Program-made: the position numbers and the translations under genes
Notes under the pieces: model-generated
The model's input: only the letters and a program-made list of their open reading frames with translations
Told to the model about the DNA's origin: nothing
Database searches by the model: none
Shown: positions 8,388 through 16,631 of the stretch, one piece after another
How positions within the stretch are numbered: position 1 is the first letter of the stretch
How the letters are laid out: each line of letters begins with the position of its first letter
Assembly: GCF_003604215.1 (NCBI RefSeq)
Contig: NZ_QXGS01000004.1
Coordinates: forward strand, 62,001 to 126,000
Origin: Teichococcus vastitatis
GTDB taxonomy: Bacteria > Pseudomonadota > Alphaproteobacteria > Acetobacterales > Acetobacteraceae
Direction: 5' to 3'
Length of the DNA: 64,000 bases

Positions 8388-9125
8388 TCAGCCGGCTAGG
8401 GTCAGCAGGCGCCCGGCCTCTATCTCGACCCGGCGGATGGCGAGAACGAAGACGCGGCGCGGCCGGCCGCTCAGCCCATCCAGGTCCGCGCCGGTCAGGA
8501 AGGCGATGGCACCGGCCGCGCCGGGCTCCGGCAGGGCGGCGGTGAGCCCGAGCAGACGCCCGGCCTCATCCACCACCGGCCCGCCGGAATATCCCATCAG
8601 CGCTGGCATCCGAGCCGTGAAACCACGGCCGAAGCCGGGCATCTCGGCATCCGGCGCTTCCACATGGCCCTGCGCCACGGAGGGGCCGAGGCCAGGGGCG
8701 CCGGCAGCCCAGACCGTGTCCCCCGGCCGCGGCGGCGCGGAAGCGGTAGTGGCCGGCGCCAGGAATCCCGCCGGCACGCTCAACACGGCGAGGTCCATGC
8801 GCGCGCTGCGGGCCACCAGCCGGGCGGTGGTTTCGCCGCCATCGGCCCGGCGCAGCGACGGGGCCACCTCGCCATCCTGCAACAGATGTGCGCAGGTCAG
8901 CACCAGGCCCGGGCGGAAGCCGACCACGGCGCCACGCGACTGGCCGCCGCTGTGCAGAACGGCGAAGCCGGTGGCGGTGATCCGTTCGGCGGGAGTACCC
9001 AGAGCCGCCTGGGCGGCCGGAGCGGCGCAGCCGGACAACAAGGCCGGGACCAGCATCGTGCCCGTCACCACACCCGCCGCACCACGTCGCAGAAAGCTCC
9101 GCCGATTCATGCCCTGATCCGCCAT
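8388..9125 (-). CDS. Trypsin-like serine protease, secreted (lipoprotein or Tat substrate)
   Basis: A 245-residue S1-fold (DegP/trypsin-like) protease. The triad is visible: His in TCAHLL, Asp in MDLAVL and Ser in GYSGGPV. The N-terminus has a twin-arginine-like RRSFLRRG followed by a hydrophobic stretch and LLSGC, so it is exported, perhaps by Tat, and may be lipidated. There is no PDZ domain. The start is either the ATG at 9125 or the one at 9110; both have weak Shine-Dalgarno-like sequences. A perfect inverted repeat lies 42 bases upstream and may control it. Confidence 0.85.
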   Translation of the reverse strand: MADQGMNRRSFLRRGAAGVVTGTMLVPALLSGCAAPAAQAALGTPAERITATGFAVLHSGGQSRGAVVGFRPGLVLTCAHLLQDGEVAPSLRRADGGETTARLVARSARMDLAVLSVPAGFLAPATTASAPPRPGDTVWAAGAPGLGPSVAQGHVEAPDAEMPGFGRGFTARMPALMGYSGGPVVDEAGRLLGLTAALPEPGAAGAIAFLTGADLDGLSGRPRRVFVLAIRRVEIEAGRLLTLAG

Positions 9126-9166
9126 GCCCGCTCACCCTGTTTAGGAAATATCAACTCATGGGTGAA

Positions 9167-9195
9167 GATGTTTTCGTAAACCGTTCGAAAACATC
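9167..9195. promoter_or_regulatory. Perfect 10-bp inverted repeat upstream of serine protease gene
   Basis: The arms GATGTTTTCG (9167-9176) and CGAAAACATC (9186-9195) are exact reverse complements around a 9-base AT-rich centre. The whole 29-base element sits in an AT-rich patch of an otherwise very GC-rich region, 42 bases before the serine protease start and 124 bases past the pssA stop. No T-run follows on either strand, so an operator for a dimeric regulator is a better guess than a terminator. The regulator is unknown. Confidence 0.55.
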
Positions 9196-9319
9196 AATTC
9201 CCGCGGGCCATCCTGGCGACAAGCGCAGAATGCTGGTGAAGAGTGAACAAGCCCTGAAGCACGTGCCGCCGCCGAACCTGGGCGCGGCGGCGCCGCATGA
9301 TATCGGTCATTGCGGCGGA

Positions 9320-10201
9320 TCAGCTGTCCGCTGTCGGTCCGATCGGTTGAATCATCTCCTCGGCTTCCCGCTTCAGCCGGAGATAGGATCGGAACGAGAA
9401 GGGCAGCATGGCGCAATAGATCAGACCGGCCGCGGCCAGGGCAGCCCAGGGTTCACTGACCAGCAGCGCGGCGTAAGCACCGATCGAGAGCAGCAGCGGG
9501 AGGACATATTCCCGCCGGACCTTGAAGTTCTTGAAGCTCCAGGTCGGCAGGGTGCTCACCAGGGCCAGTGCCGCGGCGATCAGCAGCAGCCCGACAAAGG
9601 CCGGATGGCGCACCGCGTCGGCCATGCCGTTCCAGCCCCAGCCCTGGAAGGCCAGGGATGCGAAGATCGGGAACATGCCGAGGACCGCGCCGGCCGGTGC
9701 CGGCACGCCGGTGAAGAAGCTCTGCGCAAAGGCCGCCTTCGGCGGCGGGCCCGGCAGCGGCACCGGACCGGCATCGATGGACGCGTTGAAGCGGGCCAGC
9801 CGAAGTGCCATGCAAACCGCGAACATCACGCAAGGTACGAAGCCCAGGCCGCGATAATCATGCATGGTCCAGAGATACAGGATCATCGCCGGTGCTACGC
9901 CGAAGGACAGGAAGTCGGCCAGGCTGTCGAACTCGGCGCCGAACCGGCTGGTCGCCTTCAGCAGCCGCGCAAGGCGGCCATCTAGGCCGTCGATCGCACC
10001 GGCCAGGATGATCAGCCCGGCCGCCGGCTCCCATCGACCGTCCAGCGCGAAGCGCATCGCCATCAATCCGGCGCACAGCCCGAGCAGCGTCAGGATGTTG
10101 GGGATCAGCCGGTTGAACGACTGGCCCTGGAACCTGGGACGCTGCCGGGCGGCCAGCCTGAAGCGGCCCCCGGCTCCGGGCGGACGGGAGGAAATGTTCA
10201 T
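9320..10201 (-). CDS. pssA: CDP-diacylglycerol--serine O-phosphatidyltransferase
   Basis: Integral membrane enzyme (293 residues) joining CDP-diacylglycerol and serine to give phosphatidylserine, the precursor of phosphatidylethanolamine. The CDP-alcohol phosphotransferase signature D-G-x2-A-R-x8-G-x3-D-x3-D is complete (DGRLAR ... FGAEFDSLAD). Several hydrophobic helices follow, as in the class II (PssA of Bacillus/alphaproteobacteria) enzymes. The ATG at 10201 shares one base with the psd stop, so the two genes are coupled. The order psd then pssA is common in alphaproteobacteria. Confidence 0.95.
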   Translation of the reverse strand: MNISSRPPGAGGRFRLAARQRPRFQGQSFNRLIPNILTLLGLCAGLMAMRFALDGRWEPAAGLIILAGAIDGLDGRLARLLKATSRFGAEFDSLADFLSFGVAPAMILYLWTMHDYRGLGFVPCVMFAVCMALRLARFNASIDAGPVPLPGPPPKAAFAQSFFTGVPAPAGAVLGMFPIFASLAFQGWGWNGMADAVRHPAFVGLLLIAAALALVSTLPTWSFKNFKVRREYVLPLLLSIGAYAALLVSEPWAALAAAGLIYCAMLPFSFRSYLRLKREAEEMIQPIGPTADS

Positions 10202-10920
10202 CAGAGGGCGGAACCCATCTCGGCGCCAGGGGTTGCGTGAACCACCGAAGCTGGCGGCAGATCGGCGATCACGGTTTCGCCGCCGATCATCAGCTGATGT
10301 TCGGCCACCAGCGGCTGCACGCCGCGCGGCAGGTATAGATCGGTGCGGCTCCCGAAGCGGATGATGCCGAAGCGCTCGCCCGCGCCGATGTTGTCGCCCT
10401 CCCGCACGTCGCACAGGATGCGGCGCGCGATCAGCCCGGCGATCTGCACCACCGCGATGTCCTGCCCATTGGTCAGCTTCATCGCCAGCGCGTTGCGCTC
10501 ATTGTCCTCGCTGGCCTTGTCGAGGCTGGCATTGATGAACTTGCCGGGACGATAGGCGATGCGGGTGATGGTGCCGTCGGCCGGGGCGCGGTTCACATGC
10601 ACGTCGGCGACGGACAGGAAGATGGCGACGCGCCAGCGCGGCTCGGCACCGAGGCCGAGTTCGGAGGGCGGCACCGCGGGAGCCACGCTGACCACGCGAC
10701 CGTCGGCGGGCGCGACGATCACGGGCCGCGTCGGCGTGACCCGTTCCGGATCCCGGAAGAAGTACAGGCAGAAGGCCGTGAAGGCGGCGCCGAGCCAGAA
10801 CAGCCAGGAGCCGAAGATGAGTCCACCGATCACGGCCACGGCCGCGCCGCCCATGATGAAAGGTTTGCCGGCTGGATGCGGCGGGGCAAGAACCAGCCTG
10901 AGGCTTTGGATGAGCGCCAT
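10201..10920 (-). CDS. psd: Phosphatidylserine decarboxylase proenzyme
   Basis: Membrane-associated pyruvoyl enzyme (239 residues) converting phosphatidylserine into phosphatidylethanolamine. It is of the short PSD-A class. An N-terminal double hydrophobic hairpin is followed by APADGRVV, the DVHVNR stretch and, near the C-terminus, RFGSRTD, where the Gly-Ser bond is the expected autocleavage point generating the pyruvoyl group. The ATG at 10920 (MALIQSLR) matches the family; a GTG eight codons upstream at 10944 is an alternative. It is translationally joined to pssA. Confidence 0.94.
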   Translation of the reverse strand: MALIQSLRLVLAPPHPAGKPFIMGGAAVAVIGGLIFGSWLFWLGAAFTAFCLYFFRDPERVTPTRPVIVAPADGRVVSVAPAVPPSELGLGAEPRWRVAIFLSVADVHVNRAPADGTITRIAYRPGKFINASLDKASEDNERNALAMKLTNGQDIAVVQIAGLIARRILCDVREGDNIGAGERFGIIRFGSRTDLYLPRGVQPLVAEHQLMIGGETVIADLPPASVVHATPGAEMGSAL

Positions 10921-10998
10921 GATCCGCTGGTTATGGTCCGTCACGCCTGCGCAAACAACCCGGGCCGGGTTGGTGCCTTCCCCGGCGGCGCGGCGGCC

Positions 10999-11949
10999 TC
11001 ACCCGGGCGGCAGCGCCAGGATCTGGCCGGGATAGATTCGGCCCGGATCGCGGATCTGGCCGCGATTGGCCCGGTAGATCACCGTGTATCGCGTACCGCG
11101 GCCATAAGTGGAGCGGGCGATGCGCCACAGGCTGTTGCCCGGCTGCACCAGCACTTCGCCTGACTTGGCCGGCCCGGCTTGCGCCTCGCGGTGGAAGGGC
11201 AGCTCGCGTCGAGCCGCCACGCCGCCCCCGGCCGCCAGCTGGTCCAGCCGCAGGCTGTGCTGGCCCGGCGAGGGCCCGTGCGCCGGCTGCAGATCCCAGC
11301 GCCCGTCGGCGTCGGCCCGCGCATCGCCCGCGTGCTGCTGATCGATGTAGAGCCGCACGGTGCTGCCCGGCGGCGCCGTGCCGGCGAAGCGCAGCGCACC
11401 CTCCTCGTCATAGTCCACCACGTCGAGGCCGAGCCGCGCCTGGCGGCCGGCCTCGCCGCCCTGCATCAGCCGTGCCGGCGTCCCCTGCCCCGGCAGCAGC
11501 AGCGCCACCGGCGGGGACGGCTCGGCATGGGCGGCCTCCGAGGCCGTGGCGGGTCGCTCCGGCACCACCACCACCACCGCGTCCCCGCCCGGCTGCGGCG
11601 TTCCGGCGGCCGAGCGTGCCGAAAGCGACAGGGCGTGGCTGCCGGGTGGCAGCGGATCGCTGGGCAGGATCACCCATTCGCCGCGCGCATCGGCCCGGGT
11701 GCGTCCCAGCTCGCGGTCACCGGCGCGCAGCGTCACCTCATCGCCCGGCGCGGCGCGGCCGGCGGCCACGGCATCGCCATGCTGCCCGACGCGGGTGACG
11801 TCGAAGGATGGCGCCGTGACCGCGGCGGGCACTGCCGGTTCCGGCGCTGGAAGCGGCGCGAACCCGGGCGCGACGAGCCAGCCGCCGAGGCCCCCGAGCC
11901 CGGCCAGCAGTACCCCTCCTGCCATCCAGAACCGCATCGTTGCCATCAT
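10999..11949 (-). CDS. LysM peptidoglycan-binding domain protein with Ig-like region
   Basis: A 316-residue single-pass membrane or secreted protein. It has an N-terminal hydrophobic anchor (MAGGVLLAGLGGLGGWLVAP), a Pro/Ala linker, two regions of beta-rich Ig/bacterial-adhesion-like sequence each containing a DARGEW or DADGRWD turn, and a C-terminal LysM domain (VQPGNSLWRIARSTYG to YPGQILALP) that binds peptidoglycan glycan chains. This layout occurs in conserved alphaproteobacterial envelope proteins of unknown role. The start was set at the first Met before the membrane helix; long upstream extensions are unlike protein. Confidence 0.83.
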   Translation of the reverse strand: MMATMRFWMAGGVLLAGLGGLGGWLVAPGFAPLPAPEPAVPAAVTAPSFDVTRVGQHGDAVAAGRAAPGDEVTLRAGDRELGRTRADARGEWVILPSDPLPPGSHALSLSARSAAGTPQPGGDAVVVVVPERPATASEAAHAEPSPPVALLLPGQGTPARLMQGGEAGRQARLGLDVVDYDEEGALRFAGTAPPGSTVRLYIDQQHAGDARADADGRWDLQPAHGPSPGQHSLRLDQLAAGGGVAARRELPFHREAQAGPAKSGEVLVQPGNSLWRIARSTYGRGTRYTVIYRANRGQIRDPGRIYPGQILALPPG

Positions 11950-12064
11950 GGAATTGTTCAGTAGACCCGCCGGCCCTGGCCCGGCAAGCCTCCGCCGCCG
12001 GGGACTTGCGGCACACCCCTGCGCCGACGTCTCATCGGCGGGCGCCGCAACAGCGAGGAATGCC

Positions 12065-12736
12065 ATGCCGAACCCCGCCACCATCCGCATCAAGGTCTGG
12101 GATCCCTGGATCCGCATGGTTCACTGGGGGCTGGTGGGCCTGCTCGGCGGGTTGTGGTGGAGCGGCAAGACCGGGCGCTTGGACCTGCACATGACGCTGG
12201 GCCATTGCGTGCTGGCGCTGCTGCTGTTCCGCCTGGCCTGGGGCTTCGTCGGCTCCGATACCGCGCGCTTCCGCGCCTTCCTGCGATCGCCGATGGCGGC
12301 CTTCGGCCATCTGCGGCACCTGTTCCACCGCGCGCCCGATACCGAGATCGGCCACAACGCCGCCGGCGGCTGGATGGTGCTGGTGCTGCTGCTGGTGCTG
12401 CTGACCCAGGCCGTGAGCGGCCTGTTCGCCGACGACCTGATCTTCACCCGCGGGCCGCTGGCCGGCTACGTGTCCGGCAACACCAGCGACTGGGCGACCT
12501 GGATCCACCTGCGCAACTTCAACCTGATCCTGGTGCTGGCGGCGCTGCATATCCTGGCGGTGCTGATCTATGCGCTGGGGCGCGGGCAGGATCTGGTGCG
12601 GCCCATGGTCACCGGCGTGAAGCGCCTGCCTGCCAGCCTGCCCGTCCGCGCGCCGCGGCTCGGCTCGCCCTTGCTGGCGGTGCTGCTGCTGCTGGCGGCG
12701 GGCGCGGCGGTCTGGGGGATTTCCCGCCTCGGCTGA
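12065..12736 (+). CDS. Cytochrome b561 family protein
   Basis: A 223-residue di-heme membrane cytochrome b of the Ni/Fe-hydrogenase-type b561 family. Conserved heme His residues are visible in WIRMVHWG, TLGHCVLA, WIHLRNF and ALHILAV within the four-helix core; an extra C-terminal helix follows. Such proteins pass electrons between quinol and c-type cytochromes. A Shine-Dalgarno AGCGAGGA lies six bases before the ATG. The convergent gene encodes a cytochrome c-prime, and in other proteobacteria the two often neighbour each other, so an electron-transfer pairing is likely. Confidence 0.9.
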   Translation: MPNPATIRIKVWDPWIRMVHWGLVGLLGGLWWSGKTGRLDLHMTLGHCVLALLLFRLAWGFVGSDTARFRAFLRSPMAAFGHLRHLFHRAPDTEIGHNAAGGWMVLVLLLVLLTQAVSGLFADDLIFTRGPLAGYVSGNTSDWATWIHLRNFNLILVLAALHILAVLIYALGRGQDLVRPMVTGVKRLPASLPVRAPRLGSPLLAVLLLLAAGAAVWGISRLG

Positions 12737-12753
12737 GGCGGAAAGAACACCAT

Positions 12754-13209
12754 TCAGCGGGCGCGGTAGCTGCGGTGGCAGGTGCCGCAGCTCTGGCCCA
12801 GCTCGCGGAACGCCGCGGCAGAGGCATCGCCATCGCCGGTCGCGGCCGTGCTGGCCAGCCGTGCGGCCAGTTCGCTGGTCCGCGCGGCGTTGGCCTCGAA
12901 GGTGGCGCGCTCCGACCACACCGCCGGCAGCGCCTTGGTATCGCCCTTGTCGCTGCCGGGCGGAAAGCGTGCCGGCAGGGTCCGGAAGAAGCCTTCCATG
13001 TCGCGCGCCGAGGCTGCGACGCCGGCGAGATCACCCTTGTTGTCGAGTATCTCCTTGATCGCGCGGCTGTGCTCCCCCATGCGCTTCAGCCCGGCCCGCC
13101 GCTCGGCGATGACATCGGCCTGCGCCAGCGCGGGGGTGCCGAGGCTCGGCAGCAGGGCGGTGAAAGTCAGGCCGGCCGCCAGGCACAACGAAAGACGCGA
13201 CAATGGCAT
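12754..13209 (-). CDS. Cytochrome c-prime family protein
   Basis: Periplasmic heme protein of 151 residues with a signal peptide ending at TPALAQA and a single C-terminal heme-binding motif CGTCH, followed by RSYR. The four-helix layout with a C-terminal CxxCH is that of cytochrome c-prime (or its close cytochrome c556 relative); the N-terminal helix has the R-x2-LKRMGEH pattern of the family. It would bind gases such as NO or serve as electron carrier. It lies tail to tail with the b561 gene, 17 bases apart. Confidence 0.9.
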   Translation of the reverse strand: MPLSRLSLCLAAGLTFTALLPSLGTPALAQADVIAERRAGLKRMGEHSRAIKEILDNKGDLAGVAASARDMEGFFRTLPARFPPGSDKGDTKALPAVWSERATFEANAARTSELAARLASTAATGDGDASAAAFRELGQSCGTCHRSYRAR

Positions 13210-13403
13210 GCTCGAATTCCCTTGCGATGGTCCGGGAGGTTGGCCCCGGAGCATTCTGGCCGCTCTCTGCAGCATTGTGCAGAGTGGAAGCGCGAATTGC
13301 GCCGCCAAAGCAAGCACCACCTGCCGCGCGACACCCCTTGCCGAGCCTCGCCGGGGCGGCTATACGCCGCGCCGCACCCGATGCGACGCCCGGCCGGATA
13401 TGA

Positions 13404-13480
13404 CGGAGCGTAGCTCAGCCTGGTAGAGCACTGTGTTCGGGACGCAGGGGCCGGAGGTTCGAATCCTCTCGCTCCGACCA
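13404..13480 (+). tRNA. tRNA-Pro(CGG)
   Basis: A 77-base tRNA. The acceptor stem CGGAGCG pairs with CGCTCCG, followed by discriminator A and an encoded CCA. The D-arm contains AGCTCAGCCTGGTAGAGC. The anticodon stem CTGTG/CGCAG encloses loop TTCGGGA with anticodon CGG. The T-arm has GGTTCGAATCC. All four arms fold without mismatches except one G-T pair in the anticodon stem. Proline CCG codons are frequent in this GC-rich sequence, so CGG is a heavily used anticodon. Confidence 0.97.
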
Positions 13481-13500
13481 ATGATCCGGCCGGGAGAAAG

Positions 13501-13544
13501 CCCGCCCGTCATGTCTCCCCGGAGGCAGGACGGGCGGGTTTTCT
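13501..13544 (+). terminator. Rho-independent terminator of tRNA-Pro
   Basis: The arms CCCGCCCGTC (13501-13510) and GACGGGCGGG (13529-13538) are perfectly complementary over ten bases and are followed by TTTTCT. It lies 20 bases after the tRNA CCA end. Confidence 0.85.
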
Positions 13545-14296
13545 GCTTTCGGCGAACTCCCTTGCCGTTCCTGTTCCAGATGGCTGTAAGCGCCGGCGAA
13601 GCGTCCGGCATGGCAGAGTATCCCGCAGGCAAGGGCAGCGTCTCCGCCAGCATGCCTTGCGGACGGGCAATGATCCCGACGGCCCAGGCCGTGGTGTGGG
13701 GGATCCGATGCGATGACGGGCATCCGGACACTGGGTGGAACGCCGGCCCCGGCTGTGACGCTGGCCGGCGAATGGCCCCCGGCCTGGTCGCGGCGCAGAC
13801 GCCTGGGCAGTACCGGCGTGACCGGGGCGATGACGCCGACCCTGGCCTCGGACGGCCTGGTGGCTTCGAACCCGGCACCCTCGGCATCCCTCTCGCCTGC
13901 TCCCGCCGCACCGGTGGCAGGAGCCGCGCTGGACCTCGGCGTCATCTACGACAGCGATCCGGCAATGGCGCGTCGCCCGGGAGCTTCGACTCCATTTATC
14001 CGGAGCCGGTGGCGAAAGGCAGCTCCGCGCTGGACAGGATGAAGTTTCTCGGAATGGTCACGGAATCTGCGCTTCGAAAGCCGGTGCCTCGACCTGTCTG
14101 GAAGCCGGGCGGCCGCGCCAGGTTCACGACTGAAACGGCCACTTCGGCGCGGTGCGCGAACTGCATGCTGGCGTCACTCTCAGCGTCGGCGAGGACAACA
14201 CCAGCTTCTTGAAAGGCGATGACTTCGGCGGCACCAAGCTGTTCGAGACGGCGGCGCTGGTCTCCTCAGCCGCACCGTCTGGCGATCCGTCCCCGC
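13545..14296. other. About 750 bases without a confident gene; possible degraded coding sequence
   Basis: No frame here gives a recognisable protein. Short pieces look protein-like in different plus frames: an Ala/Pro-rich frame at 13713-14042 containing LDLGVIYDSDP, a piece near 13990 reading FDSIYPEPVA, and a piece at 14152-14270 containing [16 protein letters not shown]. They are in different frames and might be fragments of one decayed gene, or chance. No direct repeat of the tRNA 3' end, integrase or insertion sequence was found beside it. Confidence 0.4.
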
Positions 14297-14557
14297 TCAG
14301 GCCCTTGGGGCACGCGGAGGCGGCGACACCCGCGCCGCCCAGAAGATCAGCCGGCGGATCGGGAACACCCAGACGAAGCCGGCCAGCAAGTAGAACGGCA
14401 CCTGCACCGCCCAATGCCAACGCTGCACGTGGTCGCCGGCCCAGAGCACCAGGAGCAGGTACAGAAACAGGCCGGTCAGGCCGATCAGGCAGGCGAGCAG
14501 GATACGCAAAACAGGCTTCCCCCGTGGCCGGCCCGAAGGCCCACCCCGTGATGGCAC
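14297..14557 (-). CDS. DUF2842 family small membrane protein
   Basis: An 86-residue protein with two transmembrane helices (about residues 17-38 and 50-72) and the DUF2842-like core in which a short polar loop containing HWAVQ joins the helices and the second helix carries [11 protein letters not shown]. The family is conserved in alphaproteobacteria and has no known function. The listed start is a GTG at 14557; TTG at 14509, right before the first helix, is a plausible alternative. Divergent from apt. Confidence 0.72.
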   Translation of the reverse strand: MPSRGGPSGRPRGKPVLRILLACLIGLTGLFLYLLLVLWAGDHVQRWHWAVQVPFYLLAGFVWVFPIRRLIFWAARVSPPPRAPRA

Positions 14558-14688
14558 CTGCGCCGCGATCCGCCAAGCCCGGCCGGTGGCGCGGCGACGG
14601 TTTGCAGCGGCCGACGCAGGCGCCTAGTCTCCGCGCCGCCGGCCCGACCAGGGCCTTCTGCCCGCCCGATCCGATGCGAAAGAGCCCG

Positions 14689-15237
14689 ATGCCCGAGCAA
14701 GGCCTGTTCCCCGCCGCCGATGTCGACCTGAAGGAGCATATCCGCGGCATCCCGGATTTTCCCAAACCGGGCATCCTGTTCTACGACATCTCGACGCTGC
14801 TGCGGAACGGCCCGGCCTGGAAGGCGGCAATGGCACGGCTGGCCGAGAAGGTGCGCCCATACAACCCGACCCTGCTGGCCGGCATCGAGAGCCGCGGCTT
14901 CCTGCTCGCGGCACCGCTGGCGCTGGAGCTCGGCCTGGGCTTCGTGATGCTGCGCAAGCCGCGCAAGCTGCCCGGTGCCACCATCGGCTATGATTACGAG
15001 CTGGAATACGGCTCCGACCGGCTGGAGATCCAGGCCGATGCGGTGACCCCCGGTGACAGGGTGGTGGTGCTGGACGATCTGCTGGCCACCGGCGGCACCA
15101 TGGCCGCCTCCATTGCCTTGCTGCGCAAGGCGGGCGCCGCGGTGCCGGCGGCGGCGGCGATGGTGGAGCTGACCTTTCTCGACGGTCGGCGGCGGCTCGA
15201 CGTGCCGGTGGAAACCCTGGTCGCCTATGACAGCTAA
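14689..15237 (+). CDS. apt: Adenine phosphoribosyltransferase
   Basis: Purine-salvage enzyme (182 residues) making AMP from adenine and PRPP in the cytosol. The N-terminal [16 protein letters not shown] is a hallmark of APRT, followed by [11 protein letters not shown] and the PRPP-binding loop [14 protein letters not shown]. The ATG at 14689 is preceded by GAAAGAG; another in-frame ATG five codons upstream could also serve. Frame extensions further upstream are not homologous. The next gene begins 25 bases downstream. Confidence 0.95.
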   Translation: MPEQGLFPAADVDLKEHIRGIPDFPKPGILFYDISTLLRNGPAWKAAMARLAEKVRPYNPTLLAGIESRGFLLAAPLALELGLGFVMLRKPRKLPGATIGYDYELEYGSDRLEIQADAVTPGDRVVVLDDLLATGGTMAASIALLRKAGAAVPAAAAMVELTFLDGRRRLDVPVETLVAYDS

Positions 15238-15261
15238 GCGCCACGCTTTGCCGGGATCGCG

Positions 15262-16266
15262 GTGCTGAAGCCCCCGCGGCGCAGCCTGCTGCGGCTCGCG
15301 GCCACCGGGCTTCTCGGTGGCCGCGCCGCCTCGGCACAGCTGCCCCCGGCCGCGGCGCCGCAGGCGGTTCTGCCGGACAGCGCAACCTTGCTGATGCCGG
15401 GCCCGGCAGGCTCCGGCGCCGCGCGCTGGGCCGAGGCGGCCGCCGCCGGGCTGGTACGCGCCCTGCCCCAGGCGGTGGCCCTGCGTGCCACGGTTCTGGG
15501 CGGGCCGGACGGTGTCACCGCCGCCAACCGCTTCGCCACGCTGCAGGCGGGCGACGGCCGCACCCTGCTGGTGCTGCCCGGCTTGGCCGCGCATCTGCGG
15601 CTGGTGGGTGAAAGCCGCGCCCAGTTCGCGCCCGAAGGCTGGCTGCCGATCTGCGTGTCCTGGCAGGGTGCGGTGCTGGCCGGGCGCGGCCTTTGGCCGC
15701 GCAGCCGGGGGGAAACGCTGCGCCTCGCGCTTCCGGCCCCGGAAGCCCCGGAAACCGCGGCACTGTTGGCGCTGGACCTGATGGGGATCGAGGCGCAGCC
15801 GGTCTTCGCCGCCGCGGCGCAGCCGCCCGAGGATCTGGTGGCGAGGGGTCTGGCCGATGCGGTGGTGATCGGCGCGCCGGCACCTTTGCCGGCCGCGGCG
15901 GCGCTGGGGCTCGTCCCCTGGATCGAACTGGAAACGCCCGGCCGCCGCGACCTGCCGCAACTGCCCTCCACCGCCGCCGTGCCCGGCGCCGCACCCCGGC
16001 TGGAGGCGATGCAAGCCGGCTTCGCAGCGCTGCGGCTCCGCGCCGCGCTGATGCTGCCGGAGTTGACGCCGGCCGACACCGTGGCCGCCTGGCGCCGCGC
16101 CGCGATCCGCTGGCAGGAGGAGGAAGCGCGGCAGCCCTCCGATGCGGTCGCGACCCTGGTGGGCGCGGAAGCGCGGGCCACGGTGGCGCCGCTGTTTCCC
16201 GCGCCGCCGGCCATGCTCGCCTACCGGGAATGGCTGCTGCGGCGACTGTCCTGGCGTCCGGCCTGA
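15262..16266 (+). CDS. Secreted protein resembling a Bug/TctC-type solute-binding protein
   Basis: A 334-residue exported protein. It has an N-terminal RRSLLRLAATGLLGG signal ending near ASAQ. The layout recalls TctC-type binding proteins: an early LLMPGPAGSGAARWAEA in the position where those proteins have a PFxAGGxxD loop, then VLGGPDGVTAANRFAT in place of the ENRxGAxG segment. These are similarities of pattern, not of full sequence, so the assignment is an inference. It starts with GTG at 15262, 25 bases after apt and probably on the same transcript. No permease genes are nearby. Confidence 0.6.
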   Translation: MLKPPRRSLLRLAATGLLGGRAASAQLPPAAAPQAVLPDSATLLMPGPAGSGAARWAEAAAAGLVRALPQAVALRATVLGGPDGVTAANRFATLQAGDGRTLLVLPGLAAHLRLVGESRAQFAPEGWLPICVSWQGAVLAGRGLWPRSRGETLRLALPAPEAPETAALLALDLMGIEAQPVFAAAAQPPEDLVARGLADAVVIGAPAPLPAAAALGLVPWIELETPGRRDLPQLPSTAAVPGAAPRLEAMQAGFAALRLRAALMLPELTPADTVAAWRRAAIRWQEEEARQPSDAVATLVGAEARATVAPLFPAPPAMLAYREWLLRRLSWRPA

Positions 16267-16298
16267 CCGCTGGTTGACCCCTCCTCGTGAACCCCGGC

Positions 16299-16631
16299 TC
16301 AGTGCCAGACGGCCAGCCCGGAAAGAACCTGGCCGTTCACGGTGATCAGGAAGTCAAGATCCGGCGCGGGGCCGTTGACTTCCTTCAGCACGTTCCGCGC
16401 CAGGCTCGCGAGTTCGCGGCGCAGCGGTGGCGGCAGTGCGGAAGCCGGATCCGCGCTGGCCAGCAGCACCGCATCCCACAACAGCCCGGTGGTCAGGATG
16501 GCAGCGGCCCGTGCCGCGTGGCCGCCGCGGCGCGCTTCCTCCAGCAAGGCCACGGCTTGGCGGAATGCCGCGGCCTCGGCTCCGCGCAGGCCTGAGCGAG
16601 ACTCGGCGCGAGCAGGTGATGAAAGGCTCAT
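16299..16631 (-). CDS. flaF: Flagellar biosynthesis regulator FlaF
   Basis: A 110-residue FlaF protein, which in Caulobacter promotes flagellin translation in opposition to FlbT. The family pattern is visible: an N-terminal helix AAAFRQAVALLEEAR, then LLWDAVLL, the LPPPLRRELASLARNVLKEV segment and the closing LDFLITVNGQVLSGL. The ATG overlaps the flbT stop by four bases (ATGA). No flagellin or other flagellar gene lies in the window, so the pair is separated from the structural genes, at least on this side. Confidence 0.85.
   Translation of the reverse strand: MSLSSPARAESRSGLRGAEAAAFRQAVALLEEARRGGHAARAAAILTTGLLWDAVLLASADPASALPPPLRRELASLARNVLKEVNGPAPDLDFLITVNGQVLSGLAVWH

Noticed and set aside
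9150-9200. Alphaproteobacterial LexA box (GTTC-N7-GTTC) near the palindrome
   Set aside because: Only one GTTC occurs and the spacing to the other half does not fit.
13167-13945. Minus-strand frames containing SEREDSNLRPLRP and GFEPPAPASRTQC
   Set aside because: These are the familiar false proteins read from the antisense of a tRNA-Pro gene.
14152-14688. A long N-terminal extension of apt
   Set aside because: APRT homology begins right after the ATG at 14689; the upstream part is Pro/Arg-rich and overlaps the divergent DUF2842 gene.
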